From Aeromonas salmonicida subsp. salmonicida (GTDB taxonomy: Bacteria > Pseudomonadota > Gammaproteobacteria > Enterobacterales > Aeromonadaceae): a stretch of DNA of 64,000 bases. Where the stretch lies: assembly GCF_001643305.1 (NCBI RefSeq), contig NZ_LSGW01000088.1:1-64000 (forward strand). The letters are read 5' to 3'. Position 1 is the first letter of the stretch, and each line of letters starts with the position of its first letter. The position numbers and the translations under genes are program-made. The notes below the pieces were generated by a model. It had not been told where the DNA came from, made no database searches, and was given only the letters and a program-made list of their open reading frames with translations. Shown piece after piece: positions 54,090-63,056 of this stretch.

Positions 54090-54381
54090 CCCGTCCTCCC
54101 TGCTGGTGTGCCTGTTGGGAGTATAGTGACGCCCATCAGCAGCCCCCATCTCGTTAACTGAAAACTCAACAAGATGTGAGCGGGTCGACGATTCGGCTGG
54201 CCCAGTCGAGATGCACCCAAAAGGGGTAGCCTGGCTGGCGCAGTGCTTGGGTGCTGTATGGGGGAATCTGCCTCCGCCAGAGATATTGTTCCGTTCTACC
54301 GTGCTGGCTGTATAGTTTTTGGTTAGCCATTCCGGTAAAATCCGCGCCCTTATAAGAGAGCCACCTAAGAGTGATTGAGCG

Positions 54382-55710
54382 ATGTCCAACACAAAACAGG
54401 CCCCCAAAGTAGGATTCGTCTCCTTGGGTTGCCCCAAAAACCTGGTCGATTCCGAGCGCATCCTGACCCAGCTGCGTACCGAAGGGTACGATGTGGTGCC
54501 CAGCTATGACGATGCGGAGCTGGTGGTGGTCAACACCTGCGGCTTTATCGACAGCGCGGTACAAGAGTCGCTGGAAGCGATCGGCGAGGCCCTGGCCGAA
54601 AACGGCAAGGTGATCGTCACCGGCTGCCTTGGCGCCAAAGAGAACCAGATCCGCGAGATCCACCCCAAGGTGCTCGAGATCACTGGCCCCCATGCCTATG
54701 AAGAGGTGCTGGGTCACGTCCACAAATACGTGGCCAAACCGACCCACAACCCCTTCACCAGTCTGGTGCCGGCCCACGGCGTCAAACTGACTCCGCGCCA
54801 CTACGCCTATCTGAAGATTTCCGAAGGCTGCAACCACCGCTGCACCTTCTGCATCATCCCCTCCATGCGCGGGGATCTGGTGAGCCGCCCCATCGGCGAA
54901 GTGCTGGCCGAAGCCAAGCGCCTGAAAGAGGCTGGAGTGAAGGAAATCCTGGTGATCTCCCAGGACACCTCCGCCTATGGCGTCGACGTCAAGCACCGCA
55001 CCGGTTTCTACGATGGCATGCCGGTCAAGACCAGCATGGTGGCCCTGTGCGAAGAGCTGGCCAAGCTCGACATCTGGGTACGCCTGCACTACGTCTACCC
55101 CTACCCGCACGTGGATGACGTCATACCGCTGATGCGCGACGGCAAGGTACTGCCCTACCTCGACATTCCACTGCAACACGCCAGCCCGCGCATCCTCAAA
55201 TTGATGAAGCGCCCGGGTACCGTCGAGCGCACCCTGGAGCGGATCCAGAAGTGGCGCGAGATCTGCCCCGAGATCACCCTGCGTTCCACCTTCATCGTCG
55301 GCTTCCCCGGCGAGACCGAAGAAGAGTTCCAGATGCTGCTGGACTTCATCGACAAGGCGGAGCTGGACAGGGTCGGCTGCTTCAAATACAGCCCGGTCGA
55401 AGGCGCCAAGGCCAACGAGCTGCCGGATCCGGTACCGGAAGACGTTCAGGAAGAGCGCTTCCAGCGCTTCATGGAGCTGCAGCAGCAGGTCTCCATCCGC
55501 AAGCTGGCTCGCAAGGTCGGCAAAGAGATGACAGTGCTGATCGACGAGGTGGACGAAGAGGGTGCCACCGGCCGCTCCTTCGCCGATGCCCCCGAGATCG
55601 ACGGCTTGGTCTACCTGAACGGTGAAACCGATCTGAAGCCCGGCGATCTGGTCAAGGTCCGCATCGATGAAGCGGACGAATACGACCTGTGGGCCAGCCT
55701 GATAGGCTAA
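54382..55710 (+). CDS. rimO: Ribosomal protein S12 methylthiotransferase RimO
   Basis: 442-residue radical SAM enzyme that adds a methylthio group to an Asp of ribosomal protein S12. The N-terminal UPF0004 domain has the cluster-binding Cys in SLGCPKN, NTCGFID and TGCLGAKE. The radical SAM motif is CNHRCTFC (about 150-157), and the TRAM domain is C-terminal (about 378-442). Length matches E. coli RimO. A strong terminator follows. Confidence 0.97.
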   Translation: MSNTKQAPKVGFVSLGCPKNLVDSERILTQLRTEGYDVVPSYDDAELVVVNTCGFIDSAVQESLEAIGEALAENGKVIVTGCLGAKENQIREIHPKVLEITGPHAYEEVLGHVHKYVAKPTHNPFTSLVPAHGVKLTPRHYAYLKISEGCNHRCTFCIIPSMRGDLVSRPIGEVLAEAKRLKEAGVKEILVISQDTSAYGVDVKHRTGFYDGMPVKTSMVALCEELAKLDIWVRLHYVYPYPHVDDVIPLMRDGKVLPYLDIPLQHASPRILKLMKRPGTVERTLERIQKWREICPEITLRSTFIVGFPGETEEEFQMLLDFIDKAELDRVGCFKYSPVEGAKANELPDPVPEDVQEERFQRFMELQQQVSIRKLARKVGKEMTVLIDEVDEEGATGRSFADAPEIDGLVYLNGETDLKPGDLVKVRIDEADEYDLWASLIG

Positions 55711-55750
55711 GTCCGCAGTCCATGATGGCACCTGCCCGGCAGGCGCCAAT

Positions 55751-55787
55751 AAAAAAGCCAGTCAGTGACCCTGACTGGCTTTTTTTA
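55751..55787 (+). terminator. rimO terminator
   Basis: AAAAAAGCCAGTCAG-TGACC-CTGACTGGCTTTTTTT forms a 9-bp GC-containing stem extended by A-T pairs and a long T-run. Confidence 0.92.
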
Positions 55788-55872
55788 TTGATCGCACAAA
55801 ATGGTTATGCGCGCTGAAGCGGGGCGCACGCTGCTGTGCCAGGCCTAACCAGATCAGCACTTCTGACGAGGG

Positions 55873-56340
55873 CTAGATGCCGGTATCCGCCACCATCACC
55901 AGAACATGAACGCCTTTATCATTGACCTCCTCAACGGCCTTGAAACCATGACGGCAATAAATGCCACCGGTCAGGTTCTCGGTTTGCAAGTACAGCTTGC
56001 TGATCCCCGCCCCGCGAGCACGGCTGAGGATCTCTGTTACCAGCAAGGAGGCAACACCCTGCCCCCGCGCTTTTTCAACGACATATACCCCACCCAACCA
56101 ATGCTCGTACTCGGGAAACATCGCCATTTCACGGATCTTGAGCTCGGCAGCCCCCACCCATTCACCGGCCTGGCGGGCCAGTACCATCAGCGGAGCCCGG
56201 TCGACCTGGGTGGCCGCCATGACCTTGGCCAGCACCTGCTCTTGAGTAAAGCGACCACTGTCGCGGCACCATTCGTCAAAATACCATGAGGCAACCACGC
56301 CTGCGGCAGATGGCGCATCCGCCAGTAACAACAACTCCAT
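55873..56340 (-). CDS. GNAT-family N-acetyltransferase
   Basis: 155-residue GNAT enzyme of unknown substrate. The acetyl-CoA site reads VYVVEKARGQGVASLLVTEILSRA (about 85-108), and LYLQTENLTGGIYCRHGFKAVEEV is the usual last part of the fold. The ATG at 56340 has AGAGG five bases upstream. It is a single gene. Confidence 0.85.
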   Translation of the reverse strand: MELLLLADAPSAAGVVASWYFDEWCRDSGRFTQEQVLAKVMAATQVDRAPLMVLARQAGEWVGAAELKIREMAMFPEYEHWLGGVYVVEKARGQGVASLLVTEILSRARGAGISKLYLQTENLTGGIYCRHGFKAVEEVNDKGVHVLVMVADTGI

Positions 56341-56726
56341 AAAGCCTCTTTTGCGTATAACCCATGACCTGCAGGGACGAATGAACACGGCGAAGCCAAG
56401 AAGCCCCGGGTAGCGCCGACAGGCGGCGCCCTGGCCGCTGGCAGCGCGTCCCCATGGACCCGCCTGCCCCAGACCCGGTTATCGAATGGATATCATAACC
56501 AGCCGGGCAGTGGAAGGCGCCTATGGCTGGAAAGGCAGGTGCAGCCCCATCCATTGGATTGACATTTGATGAAAAAACCATCCGACACCCTCCCCTTCAT
56601 TTCCAATCCCTCAAGGTGACACCTGGTCTCACAGATGCACCCAAAGGTGCCCCCATTAATAATAATTGAGTTAATAAAAAACACCCCGATTCAGTCCCAA
56701 TACAGGCGCGCCTGCTAGGATCCGGA
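56341..56726. other. Intergenic region upstream of phoP
   Basis: About 390 bases between the divergent GNAT and phoP genes. A short hairpin (GCGCCG/CGGCGC near 56413-56429) and an AT-rich patch (56655-56690) are visible. No gene is supported. No clear PhoP direct-repeat box was found. Confidence 0.5.
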
Positions 56727-56755
56727 TTGACTCGCCCTGGCATAAACCCTCTAAT
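56727..56755 (+). promoter_or_regulatory. Sigma-70 promoter of phoPQ
   Basis: TTGACT, a 17-base spacer and TCTAAT, each five of six consensus. The start near 56762 rules out translation from the in-frame TTG at 56755 and leaves a 26-base leader to the ATG at 56788. Confidence 0.7.
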
Positions 56756-56787
56756 TGACAGCCTGGATCCCCATGATCGCGCACCTA

Positions 56788-57462
56788 ATGAAAATATTGT
56801 TGGTCGAAGACGACAAGCTGCTCAATCACCACCTTGCTACCCTGCTGACCGAGGCCCAGAATCAGGTCCACAGCACGGACAACGCCCAGGTGGCCCTGCA
56901 TTACGCCACCGATTACCCCATAGACGTAGCCATCATAGACTTGGGGCTGCCTGACATGGACGGCCTGCAACTCATCAGGCAGCTGCGCGAGCGGCAGATC
57001 CCCTTTCCCATCATAGTGTTGACCGCCCGTGGCAACTGGCAGGACAAGGTGGAAGGACTGGAGGCCGGTGCGGACGACTATCTGGTCAAGCCCTTCCAGA
57101 AGGATGAGTTGCTGGCTCGCCTCAATGCGCTGGTGCGCCGCAGCGCCGGTTTCATCTCCCCCAGGGTCAAGGCGGGTGACTATGAGCTGGATCTCTCCCG
57201 CAAGGAACTGACCATTGGCGGCGAGCCTGTGGTACTCACCAGCTTTGAATACCTGATCCTCGAGTACCTGATGCGCAACGCCCGCCAGGTGGTCTCCAAG
57301 CAGCAACTGCTGGACCAGCTCTATGGCGATGGCGAGGGTGATCCCAACACCATAGAGGTGATGGTGAGCCGACTGCGCAAGAAGCTGGACCCGGAGGGGA
57401 ACATACAGCCCATCTCCACCATCCGGCGCCAGGGTTACATCTTCAACCTCTCGTGCAACTGA
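56788..57462 (+). CDS. phoP: PhoP-like response regulator
   Basis: 224-residue OmpR-class regulator. The receiver has the acidic pair EDD (7-9), phosphorylated Asp51 (IIDLGLPDMDG) and Lys101 (VKPF). The winged helix (about 130-222) includes LTSFEYLILEYLMRNARQVVSKQQLLDQLYGDGEGDPNTIEVMVSRLRKKL and STIRRQGYIFNL, close to PhoP. The partner kinase overlaps downstream. ATG 56788 gives the canonical MKILLVEDD; ATG 56773 is an alternative with a weak GGA upstream. The PhoP name is by similarity of both partners and is likely but not certain. Confidence 0.85.
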   Translation: MKILLVEDDKLLNHHLATLLTEAQNQVHSTDNAQVALHYATDYPIDVAIIDLGLPDMDGLQLIRQLRERQIPFPIIVLTARGNWQDKVEGLEAGADDYLVKPFQKDELLARLNALVRRSAGFISPRVKAGDYELDLSRKELTIGGEPVVLTSFEYLILEYLMRNARQVVSKQQLLDQLYGDGEGDPNTIEVMVSRLRKKLDPEGNIQPISTIRRQGYIFNLSCN

Positions 57463-58847
57463 TGGGTCTTCGCTTGTTGTCACGCCCCATGCAGCTGCTT
57501 CAGCGCTCGCTCCATATCAAGCTGATGCTGAGCGCCATGCTGGTCATAGCGCTCATCATGGCCTTCTCCGTCTATATCCTCTATCTGGGTCACACAGAAG
57601 AGCAGGCCCAGAAGGCCAGCACCCGCATGCAGGAGAACCTCTCCAAGCTGTTCTCTTGCAAGTTGCCGGAACCCCACTCCACAACCGATCTTGGCAAGAT
57701 AACGCCGGATGCCATCGACCCCAATCTGGATACCCTGATCTGCCGGGCGGATGGCCAGCTGAGCTGGTCCAGCCTGCACATGCCAGAGGTGGTCCAGGCC
57801 AGGGACACCATCTGTCAGGATCTGATGAATTACCTGGGTGGACTGGATCAGGATTACTTCTTCAAGCGCCACACCATCAAGAACGGCGAGAGCTACTTTA
57901 TCTACAGCCTGCGTTTTCTGCGCAATCACGGTGATGGCCCCACCACCTACTATGTGGTGATGGTCGATTCGGCCAAGCGCTATCTGGCCCAGACCCGCAA
58001 CTACCTCTACCAATGCATTCGTCAGGCACTGCTGGCTTACTCACTGCTCGGTGCCCTCTTGCTGCTCACCAGCTTCTGGAGCCTCACCTCCTTGCGCACC
58101 ATGGCGCGCCAGATAGACGAGATCAGGGCGGGCAAGCGGGAGGCCCTCTCCAATGACTACGAGCGGGAGCTGACGCCACTGACCGAGTCGGTCAACCAGC
58201 TGCTGGAGAACGAACGCCAGCAAAGCCAGCGCTATCAGCACGCCTTGAACGATCTGGCCCACAGCCTGAAAACCCGGTTGGCCCTGATCCAGATAACGGC
58301 GCAGGAGGTCAAGCTGGGGCACGACATCCACGACAACATCAATGAGCAGATCCTGACAATGGATCAGATCATCCAGTACCAGCTGCGCCGCGCCGTCACC
58401 GGCCGCCAGCGCCTCGCCAGCAAGGGCACAGAGCCGGTGCCGCTCATCGAAAAGCTGCTGGCCAGCCTCGCCAAGGTCTATCGCCACAAGAAATTGCAAA
58501 CCCGCTTCAAGTTCGATGACGACGTCTTCTTTGCCGGTGAACAGGGGGATCTGATGGAGCTGATGGGCAACCTGCTGGATAACGCCTTCAAGTTCGCCAT
58601 CAGCGAAATCCAGGTCACTGTGAGTCGCCGCCTGGATCGGCTGCGCATAGAGATTGAGGACGATGGCCCCGGCATAGACCCGGACAGATCGCAACAGATC
58701 TTCCAGCGCGGGGTGAGAGCAGACAGCTCACCCGGCCAGGGTATAGGCCTAGCTGTGGTCACCGAGATAGTACACAGCTACGGCGGCCAGATCATGGTGG
58801 ATGAGTCCCCGCTGGGGGGCGCCCGCTTTACCCTGGACCTGCCTTAA
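57462..58847 (+). CDS. phoQ: PhoQ-like sensor histidine kinase
   Basis: 461-residue membrane kinase. TM1 is about residues 22-42 and TM2 about 185-206, with a periplasmic sensor of about 140 residues between. A short HAMP region and the PhoQ-type phosphorylation site HALNDLAHSLKTRLALIQ (His267) follow; the ATPase boxes NLLDNAFKFA, EDDGPGIDP and GQGIGLAVV are intact. The sensor has no long acidic run like the Mg2+-binding patch of Salmonella PhoQ. The ATG overlaps the phoP stop (TGATG); a GTG nine bases earlier is possible. Confidence 0.85.
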   Translation: MGLRLLSRPMQLLQRSLHIKLMLSAMLVIALIMAFSVYILYLGHTEEQAQKASTRMQENLSKLFSCKLPEPHSTTDLGKITPDAIDPNLDTLICRADGQLSWSSLHMPEVVQARDTICQDLMNYLGGLDQDYFFKRHTIKNGESYFIYSLRFLRNHGDGPTTYYVVMVDSAKRYLAQTRNYLYQCIRQALLAYSLLGALLLLTSFWSLTSLRTMARQIDEIRAGKREALSNDYERELTPLTESVNQLLENERQQSQRYQHALNDLAHSLKTRLALIQITAQEVKLGHDIHDNINEQILTMDQIIQYQLRRAVTGRQRLASKGTEPVPLIEKLLASLAKVYRHKKLQTRFKFDDDVFFAGEQGDLMELMGNLLDNAFKFAISEIQVTVSRRLDRLRIEIEDDGPGIDPDRSQQIFQRGVRADSSPGQGIGLAVVTEIVHSYGGQIMVDESPLGGARFTLDLP

Positions 58848-58891
58848 GCCACTCGGCTCATGCCGCCTCACGCCAACACGCCAGCCCATTC

Positions 58892-58919
58892 AGCACGCCT
58901 GCCCCTTCGCAGGCGTGCT
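58892..58919 (+). terminator. Probable phoPQ terminator hairpin
   Basis: A perfect 11-bp stem AGCACGCCTGC / GCAGGCGTGCT with a CCCTTC loop lies 45 bases after phoQ. The following tail is only moderately T-rich. Confidence 0.6.
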
Positions 58920-59220
58920 TGCTGTTGCCTTCTTCCTCTTGATGCCCAGATAGACACCCGCAACCCTCGTCACATCGATCACATATCAGCAAGGAAGCGA
59001 CACACAAAAGCAGGATGAAGATCAGAAGATAAAAAAAACCGGCCTCAAGGGCCGGTGAAACAGTTCAGGCTTGTCAGGTGACAAACGTACCCAGCGGATG
59101 AAGACAAGTTCCAACTCCCTGTGGAGCCCTGGCCTCTTGAGTACGTGCAGTCACTTTATGCCATGGTCACTGAATCAAGGCTGAACCATGACGCAGTTGG
59201 CATTCCCTCCCTGTTTCTGC
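58920..59220. other. Intergenic region between phoQ and glk ends
   Basis: Between two convergent genes. It holds the glk terminator at 59031-59056 and otherwise no recognisable gene or motif. Confidence 0.6.
59031..59056 (-). terminator. glk terminator
   Basis: On the minus strand CCGGCC-CTTGA-GGCCGG is followed by eight T. It lies about 165 bases past the glk stop. Confidence 0.8.
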
Positions 59221-60189
59221 TTACAACTTGATACCGAGCGACTGGCGCAGATAGGCACCGGCACCGAGCAGACCCGGCCCCTCGTGAGTAATGAGGAAGA
59301 CGGGGATATCCTTCAGATAGGATTTGAAACGCCCCTTGTCTTCAAACGCCACCCGAAAGCCCGAGCCAATAAAGAACTCCTGAAAACGCGGTACGATGCC
59401 GCCTGCGATATAGACGCCGCCGAAGGTGCCCATGTTGAGCGCCAGGTTGCCGGCAAAGCGACCCATCAGCACACAGAACAGGCTCAAGGTGCGGCGACAA
59501 TCCAGGCAATCCCCCGCCAGCGCCCGCTCAGTGATGTCTTTGGGGGCCAATGCCTCTGGCTCGCGCCCATCGGACTTCACCAGACCGCGATAGATGTTCA
59601 CCAGACCAGGGCCGGAGAGCAGCCGCTCGGCCGAGACATGACCAAGCTCGGCGCGCATGACCTGCAGCACTGCATCCTCTTCTTCGCTGTTGGCGGAAAA
59701 ATCCACGTGACCGCCTTCGCCCGGCAGGCTCAGCCATTGCTCACCCGCCTGCACCAGATGGGCGACACCAAGGCCGGTCCCCGCCCCATAAATGGCGATG
59801 GGTTTGTCCGCCACAGGGGCCCCGCCCCCCAGCTGGATGCGATCGGCTTCTGCCAGCACGGGCACCGCCATTGAGACGGCGGTAAAGTCATTGATCACCT
59901 GCAAGCGGGTCAGGCCCAGATTGGCCTGCATCTCGCCGATGGAAAACTCCCAGCTGTGGTTGGTCATGGCGACCCAGTCACCGTTGATGGGGCAGGCGAT
60001 GGCGATGCAAGCCTGGCTCACCTGCGCAGCGTGTTCGTCCAGATAGAGGCGCACCACGGCTTCGAGGCTGGGATGGGCCAGCCCGGAATAGGTCTTGGCC
60101 CGGGAAATGGTGCCGGTCGCCAGCTCGCACAGGGCCAGCCGTGCATTGGTGCCACCGACGTCACCGACCAGCGCATGGGTATGCTGCAT
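59221..60189 (-). CDS. glk: Glucokinase
   Basis: Phosphorylates glucose to glucose 6-phosphate with ATP. The 322-residue protein matches E. coli Glk in length and motifs: [15 protein letters not shown] (phosphate site, about 9-23), [12 protein letters not shown] with the catalytic Asp (about 100), [11 protein letters not shown], and [10 protein letters not shown]. The start is the ATG at 60189. It diverges from hexR, and the intervening 350 bases hold several operator-like dyads. Confidence 0.95.
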   Translation of the reverse strand: MQHTHALVGDVGGTNARLALCELATGTISRAKTYSGLAHPSLEAVVRLYLDEHAAQVSQACIAIACPINGDWVAMTNHSWEFSIGEMQANLGLTRLQVINDFTAVSMAVPVLAEADRIQLGGGAPVADKPIAIYGAGTGLGVAHLVQAGEQWLSLPGEGGHVDFSANSEEEDAVLQVMRAELGHVSAERLLSGPGLVNIYRGLVKSDGREPEALAPKDITERALAGDCLDCRRTLSLFCVLMGRFAGNLALNMGTFGGVYIAGGIVPRFQEFFIGSGFRVAFEDKGRFKSYLKDIPVFLITHEGPGLLGAGAYLRQSLGIKL

Positions 60190-60301
60190 AACATAACTCC
60201 TTCGTTACTTGGGTCGGGGCGGCGCTTACCGTCCCGCAATTATTATTTGGCAGCAATTCTACCCGAGCCCCTCCCCCGGCGGCGTGTTTGATCAATGCAA
60301 C

Positions 60302-60317
60302 TGTGCGCCCGCTCACA
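60302..60317. promoter_or_regulatory. Candidate cAMP-CRP site
   Basis: TGTGC-GCCCGC-TCACA matches nine of ten core positions of the CRP consensus TGTGA-N6-TCACA. It lies 113 bases upstream of glk. Confidence 0.55.
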
Positions 60318-60338
60318 GTGTTGTTGCTTTGCAACATT

Positions 60339-60352
60339 TGTAAGCGTTTTCA
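60339..60352. promoter_or_regulatory. LacI/GalR-family operator-like dyad
   Basis: TGTAAGCGTTTTCA fits the general LacI/GalR operator pattern TGNAANCGNTTNCA at every fixed position. No LacI-type gene is in the window. Confidence 0.5.
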
Positions 60353-60504
60353 TGGAGTGGATGGAAGTTTGTAACCAAAAAGACGAAATAATTAGACATG
60401 AGTCATACTTTGCAGGGCCGAGATTAGTTTCAATAAGAGCTTGTCTTGTATAGTCATCCAGTTGATTGGAAACATGCTTAGCCGTGAATTTAGTGCAAAG
60501 ACAC

Positions 60505-60519
60505 TGAAGCTAAATTACA
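60505..60519. promoter_or_regulatory. HexR box upstream of hexR
   Basis: TGAAGCTAAATTACA matches 13 of 15 positions of the HexR consensus TGTARTWWWAYTACA. It lies 20 bases before the hexR start, consistent with autorepression. Confidence 0.5.
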
Positions 60520-60538
60520 AAAATGCCTGGTGGTGATG

Positions 60539-61393
60539 ATGAATACCCTTGATAAAATTACTAACAATTTGGAAAGTTTCAGTAAATCAGAGCGTAAAGT
60601 GGCCGAGGTCATTCTGGCCTCGCCACAGACGGCCATCCACTCCAGTATCGCCACCCTCGCCAAGATGGCTGACGTCAGCGAGCCGACCGTCAACCGTTTC
60701 TGCCGCCGTCTCGATACCAAAGGCTTTCCCGATTTCAAACTGCATCTGGCCCAGAGTCTGGCCAATGGCACGCCTTACGTGAATCGCCACGTGGAAGCGG
60801 AAGACGGTCCCGAGACCTATACCGCCAAGATCTTCGAATCCACCATGGCCTGTCTGGATGCCGCCAAGAACAGCCTGGATATCTCCGCCATCAATCGCTG
60901 CGTCGATATCCTGACCCAGGCCAACAAGATCAGCTTCTTTGGCCTGGGCGCCTCCTCCGCCGTGGCGCGCGACGCCCAGAACAAGTTCTTCCGCTTCAAT
61001 ATTCCGGTAGTGGGCTTCGATGACATCGTCATGATGCGCATGAGCTGCATCAACAGCAGCGAAGGGGACGTGGTGGTGCTGATTTCCCATACCGGCCGCA
61101 CCAAGGCGCTGGTAGAGATAGCCGCGCTGGCCCGCGAGAACGATGGCACAGTGATCGGCATCACCGCCAAAGACTCGCCGCTGGCCCGTGAGTGCAATCT
61201 GGTGCTCTCCATGGATGTGCCGGAAGATACCGATGTCTACATGCCGATGGCGTCACGCATCGCCCAGCTGGCGCTGGTGGATGTGCTGGCGACCGGTTTT
61301 ACCCTGCGCCGTGGCATGAAATTTCGCGAAAACCTGAAGAAAGTCAAAGAAGGTTTGCGCGAATCCCGCTTTGATACTCCCCACTCCTCCTGA
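60539..61393 (+). CDS. hexR: HexR transcriptional repressor (RpiR family)
   Basis: 284-residue regulator of central carbon metabolism that responds to 2-keto-3-deoxy-6-phosphogluconate. The N-terminal HTH (SKSERKVAEVILASPQTAIHSSIATLAKMADVSEPTVNRFCRRL) and the SIS sugar-phosphate domain (FFGLGASSAVARDAQNKFFRFNIPVV, VVVLISHTGRTKALVEIA) are almost the same as E. coli HexR. The start MNTLDKI (second ATG of ATGATG) is chosen by family N-terminus; the ribosome binding site is weak. The position just before pykA is typical. Confidence 0.95.
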   Translation: MNTLDKITNNLESFSKSERKVAEVILASPQTAIHSSIATLAKMADVSEPTVNRFCRRLDTKGFPDFKLHLAQSLANGTPYVNRHVEAEDGPETYTAKIFESTMACLDAAKNSLDISAINRCVDILTQANKISFFGLGASSAVARDAQNKFFRFNIPVVGFDDIVMMRMSCINSSEGDVVVLISHTGRTKALVEIAALARENDGTVIGITAKDSPLARECNLVLSMDVPEDTDVYMPMASRIAQLALVDVLATGFTLRRGMKFRENLKKVKEGLRESRFDTPHSS

Positions 61394-61447
61394 GGCAACG
61401 GGGGCCCCGGCCCCCGGCTGTCTATGCTACCCACCTTGGTGTAGTAT

Positions 61448-61462
61448 TGTAATTTAGTAACA
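61448..61462. promoter_or_regulatory. HexR box upstream of pykA
   Basis: TGTAATTTAGTAACA matches 13 of 15 positions of the HexR consensus. It lies about 95 bases before the pykA start, in the expected control region. A GC-rich hairpin (about 61401-61416) just after hexR may end its transcript. Confidence 0.55.
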
Positions 61463-61556
61463 GAAGCCACCCAGATGGCTTGCAAGCGGGTGCTATGGGT
61501 CATGCGCTTGCCGGGGCAGTATCTCAAGTCATATCAACTTCAAACTGGAGTCTTTC

Positions 61557-62996
61557 ATGCCAAGACGTACAAAGATTGTAACCACACTCGGTCCGGCGAC
61601 CGATCGCGAAGGGATCCTAGAGGCGATCATTCGTGCCGGCGCCGACATGGTGCGGATGAACTTCTCCCACGGCACCGCTGAAGACCATATCTTGCGCGCC
61701 AATCAGGTGCGTGACATTGCCGCCAGGCTCGGCCGCCACGTCGCCATCATGGGTGACCTGCAAGGCCCCAAGATCCGCGTTTCCACCTTCAAGGATGGCA
61801 AGGTCTACCTGGCCATCGGTGACAAGTTCATTCTCGATGCGACGCTCGGCAAGGGTGAAGGCTGCCAGGAACAGGTCGGCATCGACTACAAGAGCCTGCC
61901 CGACGACGTGATCGCCGGTGACATACTGCTGCTGGACGATGGCCGCGTGCAATTGAGAGTCGAGCTGGTCGAAGGCACCCGCATCCACACCACAGTGACA
62001 GTGGCGGGCCCGCTCTCCAACAACAAGGGCATCAACAAGAAAGGCGGCGGTCTCTCCGCCCCGGCCCTGACCGAGAAAGACAAGGAAGACATCAAGACTG
62101 CCGCCCTGATGAACGTGGATTACCTGGCCGTCTCCTTCCCCCGTTGTGGCGATGACCTGCGCTATGCCCGTGAACTGGCCCGCGAAGCCGGCTCCAACGC
62201 CAAGATTGTCGCCAAGGTCGAGCGCGCCGAAACCGTCGCCACCGACGAGGCGATGGAAGACATCATCCTCGGCTCCGATGCCGTCATGGTGGCCCGTGGC
62301 GATCTGGGCGTCGAGATCGGCGATCCGGAGCTGGTTGGCGTGCAGAAGAAGCTGATCCGTCACTCCCGCCGTCTGAACCGCGTCGTCATCACGGCGACCC
62401 AGATGATGGAGTCCATGATCAACGCCCCGTTGCCGACCCGTGCCGAAGTGATGGACGTGGCCAACGCCGTGCTGGATGGCACAGACGCTGTGATGCTCTC
62501 CGCCGAGACCGCCGCCGGCCAGTTCCCCATCGAGACTGTCATGTCCATGGCCAGCGTCTGTGTGGGCGCCGAGAAGCACCCAAGCCTGAACGTCTCCAAC
62601 CACCGCATGAGCTACACCTTCACCTCGGTGGAAGAGGCCGTCGCCATGTCCACCATGTATGCCGCCAACCACCTGGAAGGGGTCAAGGCAATCGTGGCGC
62701 TGACCGAATCCGGCACTACACCGCTGCTGATGTCCCGTATCAGCTCCGGTCTGCCTATCTTCGCCATGTCTCCCCACAACAAGACACTGGCCTGGACCAA
62801 TCTCTACCGTGGCGTCACCCCGGTGCTGTTCGACGGCGACGAGACCAAGCCGGTCTACGAAGTGTGCCGCGACGCGTTGGACGTGCTTAAAGCCAAGGGG
62901 CTGGTCCAGAGCGGCGACATGGTGTTGCTGACCCACGGCGACAAGATGGAAACCGTGGGCAGTACCAACACCTGCAAGGTGATGATGGTCGAGTAA
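61557..62996 (+). CDS. pykA: Pyruvate kinase II
   Basis: Converts phosphoenolpyruvate and ADP to pyruvate and ATP. The 479-residue protein is closest to E. coli Pyk[16 protein letters not shown] at the N-terminus, [14 protein letters not shown], the catalytic Lys in [10 protein letters not shown], the Mg2+ site [21 protein letters not shown], and [39 protein letters not shown]. The C-terminal domain ends [17 protein letters not shown] six bases upstream sets the start. Likely repressed by HexR. Confidence 0.97.
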   Translation: MPRRTKIVTTLGPATDREGILEAIIRAGADMVRMNFSHGTAEDHILRANQVRDIAARLGRHVAIMGDLQGPKIRVSTFKDGKVYLAIGDKFILDATLGKGEGCQEQVGIDYKSLPDDVIAGDILLLDDGRVQLRVELVEGTRIHTTVTVAGPLSNNKGINKKGGGLSAPALTEKDKEDIKTAALMNVDYLAVSFPRCGDDLRYARELAREAGSNAKIVAKVERAETVATDEAMEDIILGSDAVMVARGDLGVEIGDPELVGVQKKLIRHSRRLNRVVITATQMMESMINAPLPTRAEVMDVANAVLDGTDAVMLSAETAAGQFPIETVMSMASVCVGAEKHPSLNVSNHRMSYTFTSVEEAVAMSTMYAANHLEGVKAIVALTESGTTPLLMSRISSGLPIFAMSPHNKTLAWTNLYRGVTPVLFDGDETKPVYEVCRDALDVLKAKGLVQSGDMVLLTHGDKMETVGSTNTCKVMMVE

Positions 62997-63010
62997 CTTC
63001 CCCCATCAAC

Positions 63011-63038
63011 AAAAACGGCTCCCGCGGGAGCCGTTTTT
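63011..63038. terminator. Bidirectional terminator between pykA and the efflux adaptor gene
   Basis: AAAAACGGCTCCCGCGGGAGCCGTTTTT is a fully symmetric hairpin with A- and T-runs. It serves both converging genes. Confidence 0.92.
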
Positions 63039-63056
63039 AATGGACTGATCTGGACC

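Larger units (their letters stand above)
60190..60538. other. glk-hexR divergent control region
   Basis: About 350 bases without a gene. It contains a CRP-like site (60302-60317), a perfect TGTTGC-TTT-GCAACA dyad (60322-60336), a LacI/GalR-type dyad (60339-60352) and a HexR-like box (60505-60519). A possible -10 TATAGT for hexR lies at about 60449, with only a weak -35. Confidence 0.6.

Noticed and set aside
54090-54461. N-terminal extension of the HD-GYP protein
   Set aside because: The extension crosses the rimO promoter and start; GGAGG before the ATG at 54089 gives a sound start.
54166-55749. 527-codon open frame opposite rimO
   Set aside because: rimO on the other strand is conserved over its full length; the antisense product is low-complexity.
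56755-56760. TTGACA as a -35 element or TTG as the phoP start
   Set aside because: The TTGACT-17-TCTAAT promoter just upstream explains the region better, and no -10 follows TTGACA at the right distance.
61617-62936. 439-codon open frame opposite pykA
   Set aside because: pykA is conserved throughout; the antisense product is a Gly/His-rich artefact.
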